From: an uncultured bacterium
GTDB taxonomy: Bacteria > Bacillota > Limnochordia > DTU080 > JAAYLA01
Length of the DNA stretch: 39,278 bases
Direction of reading: 5' to 3'
Assembly (NCBI GenBank): GCA_937983075.1
Contig: CALKAQ010000155.1
Coordinates: forward strand, 1 to 39,278
Both the position numbers and the translations under genes were made by a program. The stretch's first letter is position 1. The number at the start of each line of letters is the position of its first letter. This document shows, one piece after another, positions 31,801 to 39,111 of the stretch. The notes under the pieces are model-generated. The model had not been told where the DNA came from, made no database searches, and was given only the letters and a program-made list of their open reading frames with translations.

Positions 31801-33094
31801 GCTGATGTACGGGCGGGCTGTGCAAGGAGCGGCTCCGGGCGGCAATTATTTCGGGGACCCGCATCCCGTCGCCTGGACGCACTTTTATGAAGGCGAGCAC
31901 GGAACGAGCCGCGTGTTCTTTACGACGCTCGGGCATCCGCATGATTTTTTCAACGAATCGCTGCGCCGTTTGGCTATTCAAGGCATCTTCTGGGCTTTGG
32001 GGCTTGAAAACCGCATTCCCGAGGAAGGCCTGAACGTCGATTACATCGGTGACTACACACCCAACAACTCCGGTTTCGGCATGGCGTACAAGCAAAACGT
32101 GCGTCCGGAGGACGTGCCGATCTACGTGTTTGTTCCGCCGCCGGAAGCCGTTGTGAACGTCGACCGGTGGTCAGGTCAGGCGCCGCTTGAAGTCACGTTC
32201 TCCGCCGCAGACGTCGCCACTGACGGTGCGCTCGGCATTGAACGATACGTATGGGACTTCGGCGACGGAAACACGGGTGTCGGTGAAAACGTGACGCACG
32301 TATATACCGAAAACGGCGTGTATCAGGCCACGCTGACGGTCGTCAGCACCTCCGGAACGACGTCGACGTCCAAGCCCGTGACGATCGTCGTCGGCAATAC
32401 CGCTCCGGAACCGGTCATCGAAAACCCGCTGGCCGGCGCTCTATATGAGATCCGGCAAAACGTCGCTTTGGTCGGCAGAGCGTTGGACGCCGAAGACGGC
32501 GAACTGGCCGGCGATGCGTTGAAGTGGCAGGTTGTGGCCGAGTGGACGGACGGCGGTACAATCCAACGCGATGTGGTATTCGAAGGGGTAGGCGCGGAAG
32601 CGTCTTTCGCCATGGGCATCGACTGGCACGATGATATGGTCTACCAAGTGCATTTGTCGGCCGTTGATTCAGCCGGTCTCGCGAACACGGTGACCCGGAC
32701 GGTACGCTTCACCCGCTTGCAAGTCCAAGCAGCCGACCGCATGGGGAATTTCCGTCTGATGGAAACCGATGACGTTGACGGCGGTCTGCATGCAGTCACA
32801 GCGGATTCAGGGGCCTACATGGTCTGGAATGAAGTCAACTTGACCGGCAGGCCGGTGCTCTTTGTCCAGGCGAAGTCGGACGCCGGCGCTTTGCTCGAAT
32901 TGCGCAGCGGCGGTCTCGACGGCCGTGTGCTCGCTATCGCTTCGGTGCCGCCGGGCGGCGGCTGGGGCATCGTGCCGTTTGCGCTCAGCGACGCCGCCGG
33001 TGTACACGATCTCTACTTGGTCGTCAACCGCATCGAGCGGGGCGAGGTCGCGATCAATTGGGTTCAGGCCGTCGGGTCCGGACCAGGAAGATAG
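28814..33094 (+). CDS. Giant secreted multidomain protein: SGNH-like, sugar-dehydrogenase-like propeller, ThuA, PKD, Ig-like, CBM6-like
   Basis: About 1,430 residues, exported (hydrophobic ILLFVAGALLWIIGI, cleavage near AHA-Q). Domains, numbered from the first possible ATG at 28793: 57-255 SGNH hydrolase-like ('ICIIGNALADRMQHDGWLE', 'FFGYNES', 'INGVHLTPEG'), with Asn or Ala where the nucleophile Ser is expected; 370-710 a propeller of the planctomycete 'membrane-bound dehydrogenase'/sorbosone dehydrogenase type with two Ca-loop-like repeats (DTDGDGVAD, DTDGDDVAD); 720-820 helical, HEAT-like; 830-1075 ThuA ('HIVFITGDEEYRSEESMPM'); 1115-1200 PKD ('YVWDFGDGN'); 1202-1305 Ig-like; 1308-1425 CBM6-like. 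No CxxCH heme site is present (only two Cys). Likely surface sugar oxidation or binding. Start 28814 is preferred, and 28793 or 28871 are possible. Confidence 0.85.
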   Translation: MPVWVSSAAWEPRNIRLRFMTRILLFVAGALLWIIGIQQAHAQAFDLEEDDHICIIGNALADRMQHDGWLETYFQLAYPEHRLVFRDLGFAGDRINHRPRSHPGFGSPDAHLERCGADVIFAFFGYNESFDDNPEQFRKDLNEWIDHTLARKYNGESAPRIVLFSPIKHEDLKDPNLPNGVENNRRLAAYTQVMSEVAAERGIPFVNLFAFTEALYEVSDVPMTINGVHLTPEGNRAIAHYIVEYLTGRTPTADEATLEWVREAVLDKNWHWHNRYRATSGNDIWGSRSTLHNNFLNLQHELAMIDIMTANRDRRIWARAQGEDIEVVDANVPPPIEVETNFFSTIGWMLDRVEYLGGVEAIEKMTVADGLEVNLFASEEMFPELVNPVQLQVDAKGRIWVAVWATYPKWEPLKEMNDRLLILTDTDGDGVADEAKTFAYIHNPTGFEFWGGGVIVASAPNLWFLKDTDGDDVADVMIPILSGLDSADTHHAANNLIYGPDGYIYYQRGVFHLHNIETPWGPPHESETPGLYRFNPRTFEFEFVAFNQPNPHGIAFDRWGYQIITDATTGTTLQVLPNETGDGFTTRQLFPTVVRPVAANGILSRLHLPERFHPSLLLYNTIGYQGVKTFNLSYEDGLITATVGEDLLYSSDPNFRPTSGVIGPDGALYIADWHNPTVGHMQHNLRDPIRDHQHGRIYRITAKDRPLQEPVSIHGEPIEHLLDLLTHPVDSVRHRVRVELSGRDTAEVIAAALEWIKQFDANDPDGAHALLEALWLHQQHNVVNRELLARLLNSPVEHARHAAARVEMAWRNRPTDDLIAGERPHIVFITGDEEYRSEESMPMLARILANRYNFKVTVLYATTDGIIDPNRLDHIGGLEVLRDADMMVMFTRFRALPDAQLQYIREFAESGKPMAGFRTATHAFLYGADHPNHFMDNEWPYQVFGQRWISHHGAESSTDVFIVSGQEAHPILRGVEPFHARSWLYHTDPLHPNATPLMYGRAVQGAAPGGNYFGDPHPVAWTHFYEGEHGTSRVFFTTLGHPHDFFNESLRRLAIQGIFWALGLENRIPEEGLNVDYIGDYTPNNSGFGMAYKQNVRPEDVPIYVFVPPPEAVVNVDRWSGQAPLEVTFSAADVATDGALGIERYVWDFGDGNTGVGENVTHVYTENGVYQATLTVVSTSGTTSTSKPVTIVVGNTAPEPVIENPLAGALYEIRQNVALVGRALDAEDGELAGDALKWQVVAEWTDGGTIQRDVVFEGVGAEASFAMGIDWHDDMVYQVHLSAVDSAGLANTVTRTVRFTRLQVQAADRMGNFRLMETDDVDGGLHAVTADSGAYMVWNEVNLTGRPVLFVQAKSDAGALLELRSGGLDGRVLAIASVPPGGGWGIVPFALSDAAGVHDLYLVVNRIERGEVAINWVQAVGSGPGR

Positions 33095-33124
33095 CTGAGC
33101 CAAGTGGAATGAAAGACATTCAAG

Positions 33125-33159
33125 GGTGTCCTTGTGCCGCCGGGCGGTGCAAGGACACC
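33125..33159 (+). terminator. Near-perfect palindromic hairpin after the giant gene
   Basis: GGTGTCCTTG (33125-33134) pairs with CAAGGACACC (33150-33159), and the inner GCCGCC/GGGCGGT continues the stem with wobbles. It lies 30 bases past the stop. No T tract follows. Confidence 0.6.
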
Positions 33160-33238
33160 GCTTTCCTGGAAGAAGGGCGGATGGCCAACGGCTTGTCGCA
33201 TGTTGGATGGCCATGTTAGCGGCTGTGTATGGTGTGCA

Positions 33239-33281
33239 GGCGTTCCATCCCGGCATGGTCCGGGCGGGATGGAACGCCTTT
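33239..33281 (+). terminator. Rho-independent terminator between giant gene and cyclophilin gene
   Basis: GGCGTTCCATCCCG (33239-33252) pairs perfectly with CGGGATGGAACGCC (33265-33278) and is followed by TTT. A weaker hairpin ATGGCCA/TGGCCAT (about 33181-33213) sits before it. This hairpin cluster separates two convergent genes. Confidence 0.8.
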
Positions 33282-33304
33282 GTACCGTGAATGGGAAGTC
33301 GTCA

Positions 33305-33952
33305 TTACGAAATTTTTTCGGGCTCGGGATATTCGACGCCACCGAGATCGACCGTAGCTTTGGCGATGCGCTGCGGCTCCAGCGGACGATCGGCTGCATC
33401 CCGCGGTACCGAAGCGATGCGATCGACTTCTTCCATACCTGAAATTACCCGGCCAAAAGCGGCGTATTGGCCGTCGAGGTGCGGAGCGTCCTCAACGACG
33501 ATGAAAAATTGGGAACCCGCCGAGTCGGGCATGACCGTCCGTGCCATAGAGATGACGCCGCGCTCATGGGCAAGCGGGTTGGGGAAGCCGTTGGCGGTAA
33601 ATTCGCCCCGGATCGAGTAGCCGGGACCGCCTCTGCCGGTTCCTTCCGGATCGCCGCCTTGAATGATGAAGCCAGGTATGACACGATGGAAGATGGTGCC
33701 GTCATAAAAACCTGAACGGACGAGAGAAATGAAGTTGTACACGGTATTCGGCGCGATATCGGGATAAAGTTCAATTTTGATTTCGGCGCCGGATTCCATC
33801 ACAAGCGTAACCACGGGATTTTGCACCTCAGCTTCTGTATTGATTTGTTGACCGGACGCATCGCCTAAGTCGGCTGCAGCCGCATATCCACCGACAATCA
33901 GGATGACTGTCAACAGTGCGCTCCAAAACATCGAGGCACGCTGTTTAGGCAT
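33305..33952 (-). CDS. Exported cyclophilin-type peptidyl-prolyl isomerase
   Basis: Isomerises prolyl bonds during folding. 215 residues: an N-terminal hydrophobic segment ('MFWSALLTVILIVGGYAAAA', likely signal peptide or membrane anchor) then a cyclophilin domain (about 45-205) with active-site motifs 'FHRVIPGFIIQGGDPEGTG' (catalytic Arg in FHRV), 'GVISMARTVMPDSAGSQFFI' and 'LDGQYAAFGRVISGMEEVD'. The size is close to that of bacterial single-domain cyclophilins plus leader. ATG 33952 follows AAGGAGG by 8 bases. It faces outward, so it may help fold secreted proteins such as its convergent neighbour. It is divergent from the deaminase gene. Confidence 0.93.
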   Translation of the reverse strand: MPKQRASMFWSALLTVILIVGGYAAAADLGDASGQQINTEAEVQNPVVTLVMESGAEIKIELYPDIAPNTVYNFISLVRSGFYDGTIFHRVIPGFIIQGGDPEGTGRGGPGYSIRGEFTANGFPNPLAHERGVISMARTVMPDSAGSQFFIVVEDAPHLDGQYAAFGRVISGMEEVDRIASVPRDAADRPLEPQRIAKATVDLGGVEYPEPEKIS

Positions 33953-34038
33953 GCATTCGGACCTCCTTTTTGCATGTGCAGGTGAGAGTTTCCCTGACGG
34001 TTTGCTGAAACCCTTTTTTAGGTGCGGGGGTGTAGTAC

Positions 34039-34623
34039 GTGCAGTTGTCCAAAAGGCTTACATTGCCGGATTGGGTCCCGCAGCTGCTCGCTGAACGGAC
34101 CACGGTGATGCCGACATTAGAGGAACGCGTGCGATTGGTGATCGATCTGGCGCGGGAAAATACGCTGCGTGGCACAGGAGGGCCGTTTGGCGCCGCCATT
34201 TTCGAACGGGACAGCGGAAAATTGATCGCGGTCGGCGTGAATCGGGTGGTTCCGGATCAATGTTCCATCGCTCACGCGGAGATGATGGCTTTTGCCATGG
34301 CCCAACAAGAGCTGGGAGTGTTCGACCTCGGAGGTCCCGGCCTGCCGGCGCATGAGCTGGTGACGAGTGCGCAGATGTGTGTGATGTGCTACGGAGCGAC
34401 ATTTTGGTCGGGCGTGCGGCGGGTGGTTTGTGCCGCAGCGACGGAAGACGTACACGAGCTGACTGATTTCGATGAGGGCCCGGTGCCTGCCGATTGGCGC
34501 AGGCAGCTGGAGCAGCGAGGCATCGAGGTGGTCGAAGGCATGCTGCGGCAGGAGGCACGGGAGGTGCTGCGGGCCTATCAAGCCGCTAACGGGATGATCT
34601 ACAACGCGAGACGGGGGCGGTAG
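34039..34623 (+). CDS. Cytidine/deoxycytidylate-deaminase-fold nucleoside or base deaminase
   Basis: 194 residues. Zinc-dependent deaminase: the first zinc/catalytic motif is 'IAHAEMMAF' (His and general-base Glu), the second is 'SAQMCVMCYGATFWSGVRRV', in which the usual Pro of PCxxC is replaced by Met but both Cys are kept. 'GGPFGAAIFERDSGKLI' precedes. The group includes guanine deaminase, tRNA adenosine deaminase and many proteins of unknown substrate, and this one is longer than TadA. GTG 34039 lies 6-7 bases after GGGGGTG. The mhqO-like gene follows 2 bases after its stop, so the two are probably co-transcribed. Confidence 0.85.
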   Translation: MQLSKRLTLPDWVPQLLAERTTVMPTLEERVRLVIDLARENTLRGTGGPFGAAIFERDSGKLIAVGVNRVVPDQCSIAHAEMMAFAMAQQELGVFDLGGPGLPAHELVTSAQMCVMCYGATFWSGVRRVVCAAATEDVHELTDFDEGPVPADWRRQLEQRGIEVVEGMLRQEAREVLRAYQAANGMIYNARRGR

Positions 34624-34625
34624 TT

Positions 34626-35600
34626 ATGGAAAAGGACAACCGCATGAACGGAGGCGCAACGGTTCACGGTATCCATCATGTGACGTGCATTTCAGGTGAT
34701 GCGCAGGAAAACTTGAATTTTTACATCGGCGTCATGGGCATGCGTTTGGTGAAACGAAGCGTCAATCAAGACGCCATCGAAACCTACCATTTTTTCTATG
34801 CCGATGGAGCCGGCAATCCGGGCTCGGAGTTGACGTTTTTCCCTTGGCCGCATTTGGCTCCGGCTCGGCCGGGGGTCGGCCAGACGGTGGAAATTTTACT
34901 GGCGGTTCCGCACGGCAGTCTCGCTTATTGGCGGGAACGGTTCGAGCAGGACAACGTGTCGCACGGAGAACAAGAAGTGCGTTTTGGCGAAGCTACACTG
35001 CCGTTTGTCGACCCGCACGGTTTGCCGTTGGCGCTTGTCGAGACCGATGAGTGGCGGGGGTTTGTGCCGTGGTCGGACAGCGCCGTTCCGGAGGAACAGC
35101 AAATTCGCGGCGTACATGCCGTCCGTTTGTTGGTGGCGGATTTGCAGCCGACGGAAAGGATGCTGCAGCGTTTAGGCTTTGCATTGGTCGGTGTTGAAAA
35201 CGGCTGGCATCGCTATGCCGTCGAAGACGGCCTGTCGGGGCAGCTCGTGGAAGTCAAGGCGGATCTGCAGGCCGGCTATGCACGAGGGGGGACGGGTGGA
35301 ACGCATCACGTGGCCTGGCGCGTACGCGACGGCGAGGAACTGATGGCGATGCGCGAAATCGTACGGCAAGCGGGTGGGTATCCGACGCCGGAAATCGATC
35401 GTTTCTGGTTTCGGTCGGTCTATTTTCGGGAACCCGGCGGTGTGTTGTTCGAGCTCGCTACGGACGGGCCGGGGTTCGCCGTCGACGAGGACCCGAAACA
35501 TTTGGGAGAAAAGTTGATTTTGCCGCCTTGGCTGGAACCGCGGCGTGAAGAGATTGAGGCGATGTTGCCGCCAATTTCTCCGCCGATGCCTCAGCGCTGA
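34626..35600 (+). CDS. mhqO-like: MhqO-type ring-cleaving (glyoxalase-fold) dioxygenase
   Basis: 324 residues made of two vicinal-oxygen-chelate units: 'IHHVTCISGDAQENLNFYIGV', 'GSELTFFPWP' and 'PFVDPHGLPLALVE' in the first half, 'GVHAVRLLVADLQPTERMLQ', 'GTHHVAWRVRDGEELMAMRE' and 'YFREPGGVLFELATDGPGF' in the second. This is the arrangement of B. subtilis MhqO (YdfO), proposed to open the ring of quinones and catechols, and metal ligands His and Glu are visible. ATG 34626 after GGGGGCGG, or ATG 34644 after AAAGGAC. The next gene is the usual MhqD-like partner. No MhqR regulator is nearby. Confidence 0.88.
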   Translation: MEKDNRMNGGATVHGIHHVTCISGDAQENLNFYIGVMGMRLVKRSVNQDAIETYHFFYADGAGNPGSELTFFPWPHLAPARPGVGQTVEILLAVPHGSLAYWRERFEQDNVSHGEQEVRFGEATLPFVDPHGLPLALVETDEWRGFVPWSDSAVPEEQQIRGVHAVRLLVADLQPTERMLQRLGFALVGVENGWHRYAVEDGLSGQLVEVKADLQAGYARGGTGGTHHVAWRVRDGEELMAMREIVRQAGGYPTPEIDRFWFRSVYFREPGGVLFELATDGPGFAVDEDPKHLGEKLILPPWLEPRREEIEAMLPPISPPMPQR

Positions 35601-35633
35601 TTCGGCCGCCAGGGCTGCGAGAGGAGTCGATGT

Positions 35634-36284
35634 GTGATGGACGCTCATCCCGTCGTGCATGATGAACAGCCGCTGCATCAAGCGGGACGGCCTCTTGGCG
35701 ATGCAAATGTGGCCGTCATTTTGCTGCACGGACGCGGCAGCACGGCGCAGCACATTTTGGCGCTTGCCGATTGGTTCAAGCGTCCCGATGTCGCTTATTT
35801 GGCACCGCAGGCTTTTGGAAACTCATGGTATCCGTTTTCGTTTCTCGTGCCGCTGGAGCACAACGAGCCGTATTTGACTTCGGCCCTGCGAGTCGTCGGC
35901 AATTTGGTCCGCTCGATTGAAGAAGCCGGTATTCCGGCGGAACAAATCATCTTGGGCGGTTTTTCACAAGGGGCATGTTTGGCTTCGGAGTTCGTGGCTC
36001 GCCATGCGAGGCGGTACGGTGGTTTGTTTGCGTTGAGCGGGGGAGTTATCGGACCGGCCGACACCCCGCGGGATTACCCGGGGTCATTGGAGGGAACGCC
36101 GGTGTTCATCGGCTGCAGCGACGAAGATCCCCACATTCCGCTCGCTCGCGTGCACGAGTCCAGCGACGTTTTTCGCCGGCTCGGCGGGAACGTGACTGAG
36201 AAGATCTATCCTGGGATGGGACACACGATCAATGACGATGAAATCGCACACGTCGTCGCCATGATCGACGCCTTGGGAAGCTGA
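35634..36284 (+). CDS. mhqD-like: MhqD/YtpA-type carboxylesterase (phospholipase/carboxylesterase fold)
   Basis: 216-residue alpha/beta hydrolase: oxyanion segment 'VILLHGRGS', nucleophile elbow 'GFSQGA' (Ser about 107), catalytic Asp in 'GCSDEDPHIP' and His in 'YPGMGHTINDDEI'. The overall pattern is that of B. subtilis MhqD/YodD, an esterase co-induced with MhqO by 2-methylhydroquinone and catechol. GTG 35634 follows AGAGGAG by about 7 bases, and ATG 35637 is an alternative. It lies 33 bases after the dioxygenase gene with a terminator following, so the operon likely ends here. Confidence 0.9.
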   Translation: MMDAHPVVHDEQPLHQAGRPLGDANVAVILLHGRGSTAQHILALADWFKRPDVAYLAPQAFGNSWYPFSFLVPLEHNEPYLTSALRVVGNLVRSIEEAGIPAEQIILGGFSQGACLASEFVARHARRYGGLFALSGGVIGPADTPRDYPGSLEGTPVFIGCSDEDPHIPLARVHESSDVFRRLGGNVTEKIYPGMGHTINDDEIAHVVAMIDALGS

Positions 36285-36352
36285 GCCACGTCGAGCGGCA
36301 ATTCCGTGTTCGGCTGAGCCGCCGGGACGGTGGTCATGGTTGTGGCGGCAGG

Positions 36353-36383
36353 ACGGCGCAGGGATTCCTGCGCCGTTTGATTT
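36353..36383 (+). terminator. Rho-independent terminator between mhqD-like gene and P-type ATPase gene
   Basis: ACGGCGCAGG (36353-36362) pairs with CCTGCGCCGT (36367-36376), 10 bp with a GATT loop, followed by TTGATTT. It serves the plus-strand operon. The convergent ATPase gene ends at the same place. Confidence 0.85.
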
Positions 36384-39111
36384 AACTTTGGGTCGCCTGG
36401 GACTGTACGGTTCGGCGTTGACGCGGTCGGTGAAACCCGATGGCTTTCAGCAGTTCATCGACGATCCATACCGAGCTGCTGACGAGAATGATCCATAGCC
36501 AATGCGTCAAGCTGAGCGGGACGGTGCCAAACAGCCAGTTGCCCAGACCGGTTTGCACGGCAATGAGCTGCAGAACGACTGCTGCGAAGATCCCCGCGAG
36601 AAGCGGACGATTGGTGAAGAAGCCCAACGTGAAGATTGACTGCTGCTGCGAACGGGCGTTGAGCGCTTGGAACCATTGAAACGCGGCGAGCGTCGAAAAA
36701 GCGACTGTACGGGCGTGCTCCAGTGTACCGATGCTGAGTTCATACGCAAACAGCCCCAAAGTGCCGATGGCCATCAACGGCGTCAATATCGCCATGCGCC
36801 TCAACGTGATCGCATCGAGAATCGGTTCTTGAGGATCGCGCGGCGGCTGACGCAGTACCGCTCGGTGTCTCGGCTCGAGCCCGAGCGGGATCGTACACAA
36901 ACCATCGGTAACGAGGTTGATCCAGAGAATCATCACGGCGCTCAATGGCAATTCAAGACCGAGCAACAGGGCACCCACGAGCGTGAGGATTTCGCCGGAA
37001 TTCGTTCCCAACAGGAAGAAGGTCACGCGACGCAGGTTGTTGTAGATGCCGCGGCCCTCTTCGACGGCGTGAATGATCGTAGCGAAGTTGTCGTCGGTGA
37101 GGATCATGTCGGCCGATTCTTTGGCGACTTCGGTGCCGGTTTGTCCCATGGCGATGCCGATGTCCGCACCTTTGAGCGACGGGGCGTCGTTGACGCCGTC
37201 GCCCGTCATGGCGACAATGTGGCCCTTGGTTTTGAGCGCACGCATGACGGTGAGCTTCTCGCTCGGTGACAGGCGGGCGAACACCCCGTATTCGATCGCT
37301 TTTTCAGCCAACGTGTCCGAATTCAGCGTGTTGACATCTTGACTGCCCAGCGCCCGATCACTCTGGGTAATGCCGACATCTTTAGCGATCGCAATCGCTG
37401 TGGCGGCCTGATCGCCGGTCATCATGATGGGACGGATTCCTGCGGCGATGGCGTCGGCAACGGCTCGGGCGCTTTCGGGCCGCGGCGGGTCGATCATCGC
37501 CCACAAGCCGACAAATGTCAGCCCGTTTTCGACATCGATCGGCTTGACTTCGTACTGCTGCGGATCCATCTCTTTATACGCCCCGGCCAGTACACGCAGC
37601 GCCTTGGACGCCAAGTTTTCAATGACGGCCTGAATTTCGGCTCGATGTTCCGGCGTCAGTCGGACACGCTGGCCGTCCAACTCGATGTGTGTACAGAAAT
37701 CCAGCAAACGTTCGGGCGCGCCTTTGACATACAGCATGTTGGGGCGATCGCCTTGGCCTCGGTTGAGCGTGGCCATGTATTTGCGTTCGCTTGAAAACGG
37801 GATTTCGCCTATTCGAGGTACGATCTCTGCCAGTTCGCTCGGCTCGAACCCTGCTTTGTGGGCGACCGTCAGGAGGGCGCCTTCGCCGGGATCGCCTTCA
37901 ACTTGCCAGCCCGATTCCGCCGGAGTGATCGCGGAATTGTTCGCCAAGACGCCGATTTCCAGCAGCCGTGCGAGAGCTCCGGTCGGCCGTTGAACCACTT
38001 CGCCGTTGTAGGTCACCTCTCCGTGCGGCGCATAGCCGGTTCCGGTGACATCATACAGGCGTCCGTCTGCCCATATGTTTCGCACGGTCATCTGGTTTTC
38101 CGTGAGTGTACCGGTTTTGTCCGTACAAATAATCGTCGTGGAGCCAAGGGTTTCGACGGCGGGAAGCCGGCGGATAATGGCGTTGCGTCTGGCCATTCGC
38201 TGGACACCGAGTGCGAGCACGACGCTGATGACGGCAGGAAGCCCTTCGGGTATGAACGCTACGGCTACGGCCACGGCGAACAGCGCCATGTCAACCGCTT
38301 CATAGCCTCGAAACAGGCCGAGCACGAACACGAGGGCGGCCATCGCCACCCCGGCGATTCCGAGCGTGGCACCGAGTTGAGACATGCGTTTTTGCAGCGG
38401 CGATTCTTCTCGTTCCGTTGTACGCACTTCTTCGGCAATGGCGCCGATTTGCGTGTCACTTCCGGTGCTGACGACGACGGCCCGGCCTCGACCAGCGGTG
38501 ATCGAGGTGGACATCCAAACCATATTTTTTCTGTCGGCGAGAGGGGTCTCTTCGGGCAATTCGCCGGGCACTTTGCGGACGGCTTCGGACTCGCCGGTGA
38601 GTGCGGATTCGTCGCTGTAAAGGTCCTCGCTGGTGAGTACACGAGCGTCGGCGGCCACACGGTCGCCGGTCTCGAGAATGAGGATGTCGCCGGGCACCAC
38701 CTCGGCTGCATCGATGCGCACCAGTTCGCCTGAACGATATACCCGTGCTTGAGGTGCGCTCATCTTTTGCAGTGCAGCGAGAGCGCCTTCAGCCCGCCAC
38801 TCTTGGGAAAAGCCCAACACCGCGTTGAGCAGGACGACTGCGACGATGACGCCCGCGTCCACGTAGCTGCCGGTGAAAGCGGAAAGCGCCGCGGCTCCAA
38901 TGAGAAGGTAAACCAGCGGGTCACGAAATTGGCTGAGCAACAGTCGAAACGGGTTGATCCCTTCGCTCGTTGCAAATACGTTGGGGCCGAACGTTTTTAA
39001 ACGTTGTCTGGCTTGATCCGACGTGAGTCCGTTCTCCGTCACATCCAGCCGCTTGAGGACTTCAGGTGCACTCAGCGCATGCCACGGAATCCGTTCCGAT
39101 CGTTCTTTCAT
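36382..39111 (-). CDS. SERCA/PMR1-like calcium-transporting P-type ATPase (P2A)
   Basis: 909-residue membrane pump that exports Ca2+ (possibly Mn2+). Phosphorylation Asp331 in 'CTDKTGTLTENQ', actuator motif TGES (172-175), nucleotide-domain 'KGAPER', 'MTGDQAATAIAIAKD' and hinge 'MTGDGVNDAPSLK'. The SERCA calcium ligands are present: Glu in M4 'AFIPEGLPA' (288-292), Asn and Glu in M5 'LLGTNSGEILTLVG', Asn, Thr and Asp in M6 'LWINLVTDG'. The N-terminal 'WHALSAPEVLKRLDVTENGLT' is the cation-ATPase N domain. An ATG at 39111 with GGAAAGAGAG upstream is the likely start. The upstream 167 bases to the window end contain no other gene. Confidence 0.95.
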   Translation of the reverse strand: MKERSERIPWHALSAPEVLKRLDVTENGLTSDQARQRLKTFGPNVFATSEGINPFRLLLSQFRDPLVYLLIGAAALSAFTGSYVDAGVIVAVVLLNAVLGFSQEWRAEGALAALQKMSAPQARVYRSGELVRIDAAEVVPGDILILETGDRVAADARVLTSEDLYSDESALTGESEAVRKVPGELPEETPLADRKNMVWMSTSITAGRGRAVVVSTGSDTQIGAIAEEVRTTEREESPLQKRMSQLGATLGIAGVAMAALVFVLGLFRGYEAVDMALFAVAVAVAFIPEGLPAVISVVLALGVQRMARRNAIIRRLPAVETLGSTTIICTDKTGTLTENQMTVRNIWADGRLYDVTGTGYAPHGEVTYNGEVVQRPTGALARLLEIGVLANNSAITPAESGWQVEGDPGEGALLTVAHKAGFEPSELAEIVPRIGEIPFSSERKYMATLNRGQGDRPNMLYVKGAPERLLDFCTHIELDGQRVRLTPEHRAEIQAVIENLASKALRVLAGAYKEMDPQQYEVKPIDVENGLTFVGLWAMIDPPRPESARAVADAIAAGIRPIMMTGDQAATAIAIAKDVGITQSDRALGSQDVNTLNSDTLAEKAIEYGVFARLSPSEKLTVMRALKTKGHIVAMTGDGVNDAPSLKGADIGIAMGQTGTEVAKESADMILTDDNFATIIHAVEEGRGIYNNLRRVTFFLLGTNSGEILTLVGALLLGLELPLSAVMILWINLVTDGLCTIPLGLEPRHRAVLRQPPRDPQEPILDAITLRRMAILTPLMAIGTLGLFAYELSIGTLEHARTVAFSTLAAFQWFQALNARSQQQSIFTLGFFTNRPLLAGIFAAVVLQLIAVQTGLGNWLFGTVPLSLTHWLWIILVSSSVWIVDELLKAIGFHRPRQRRTVQSQATQS

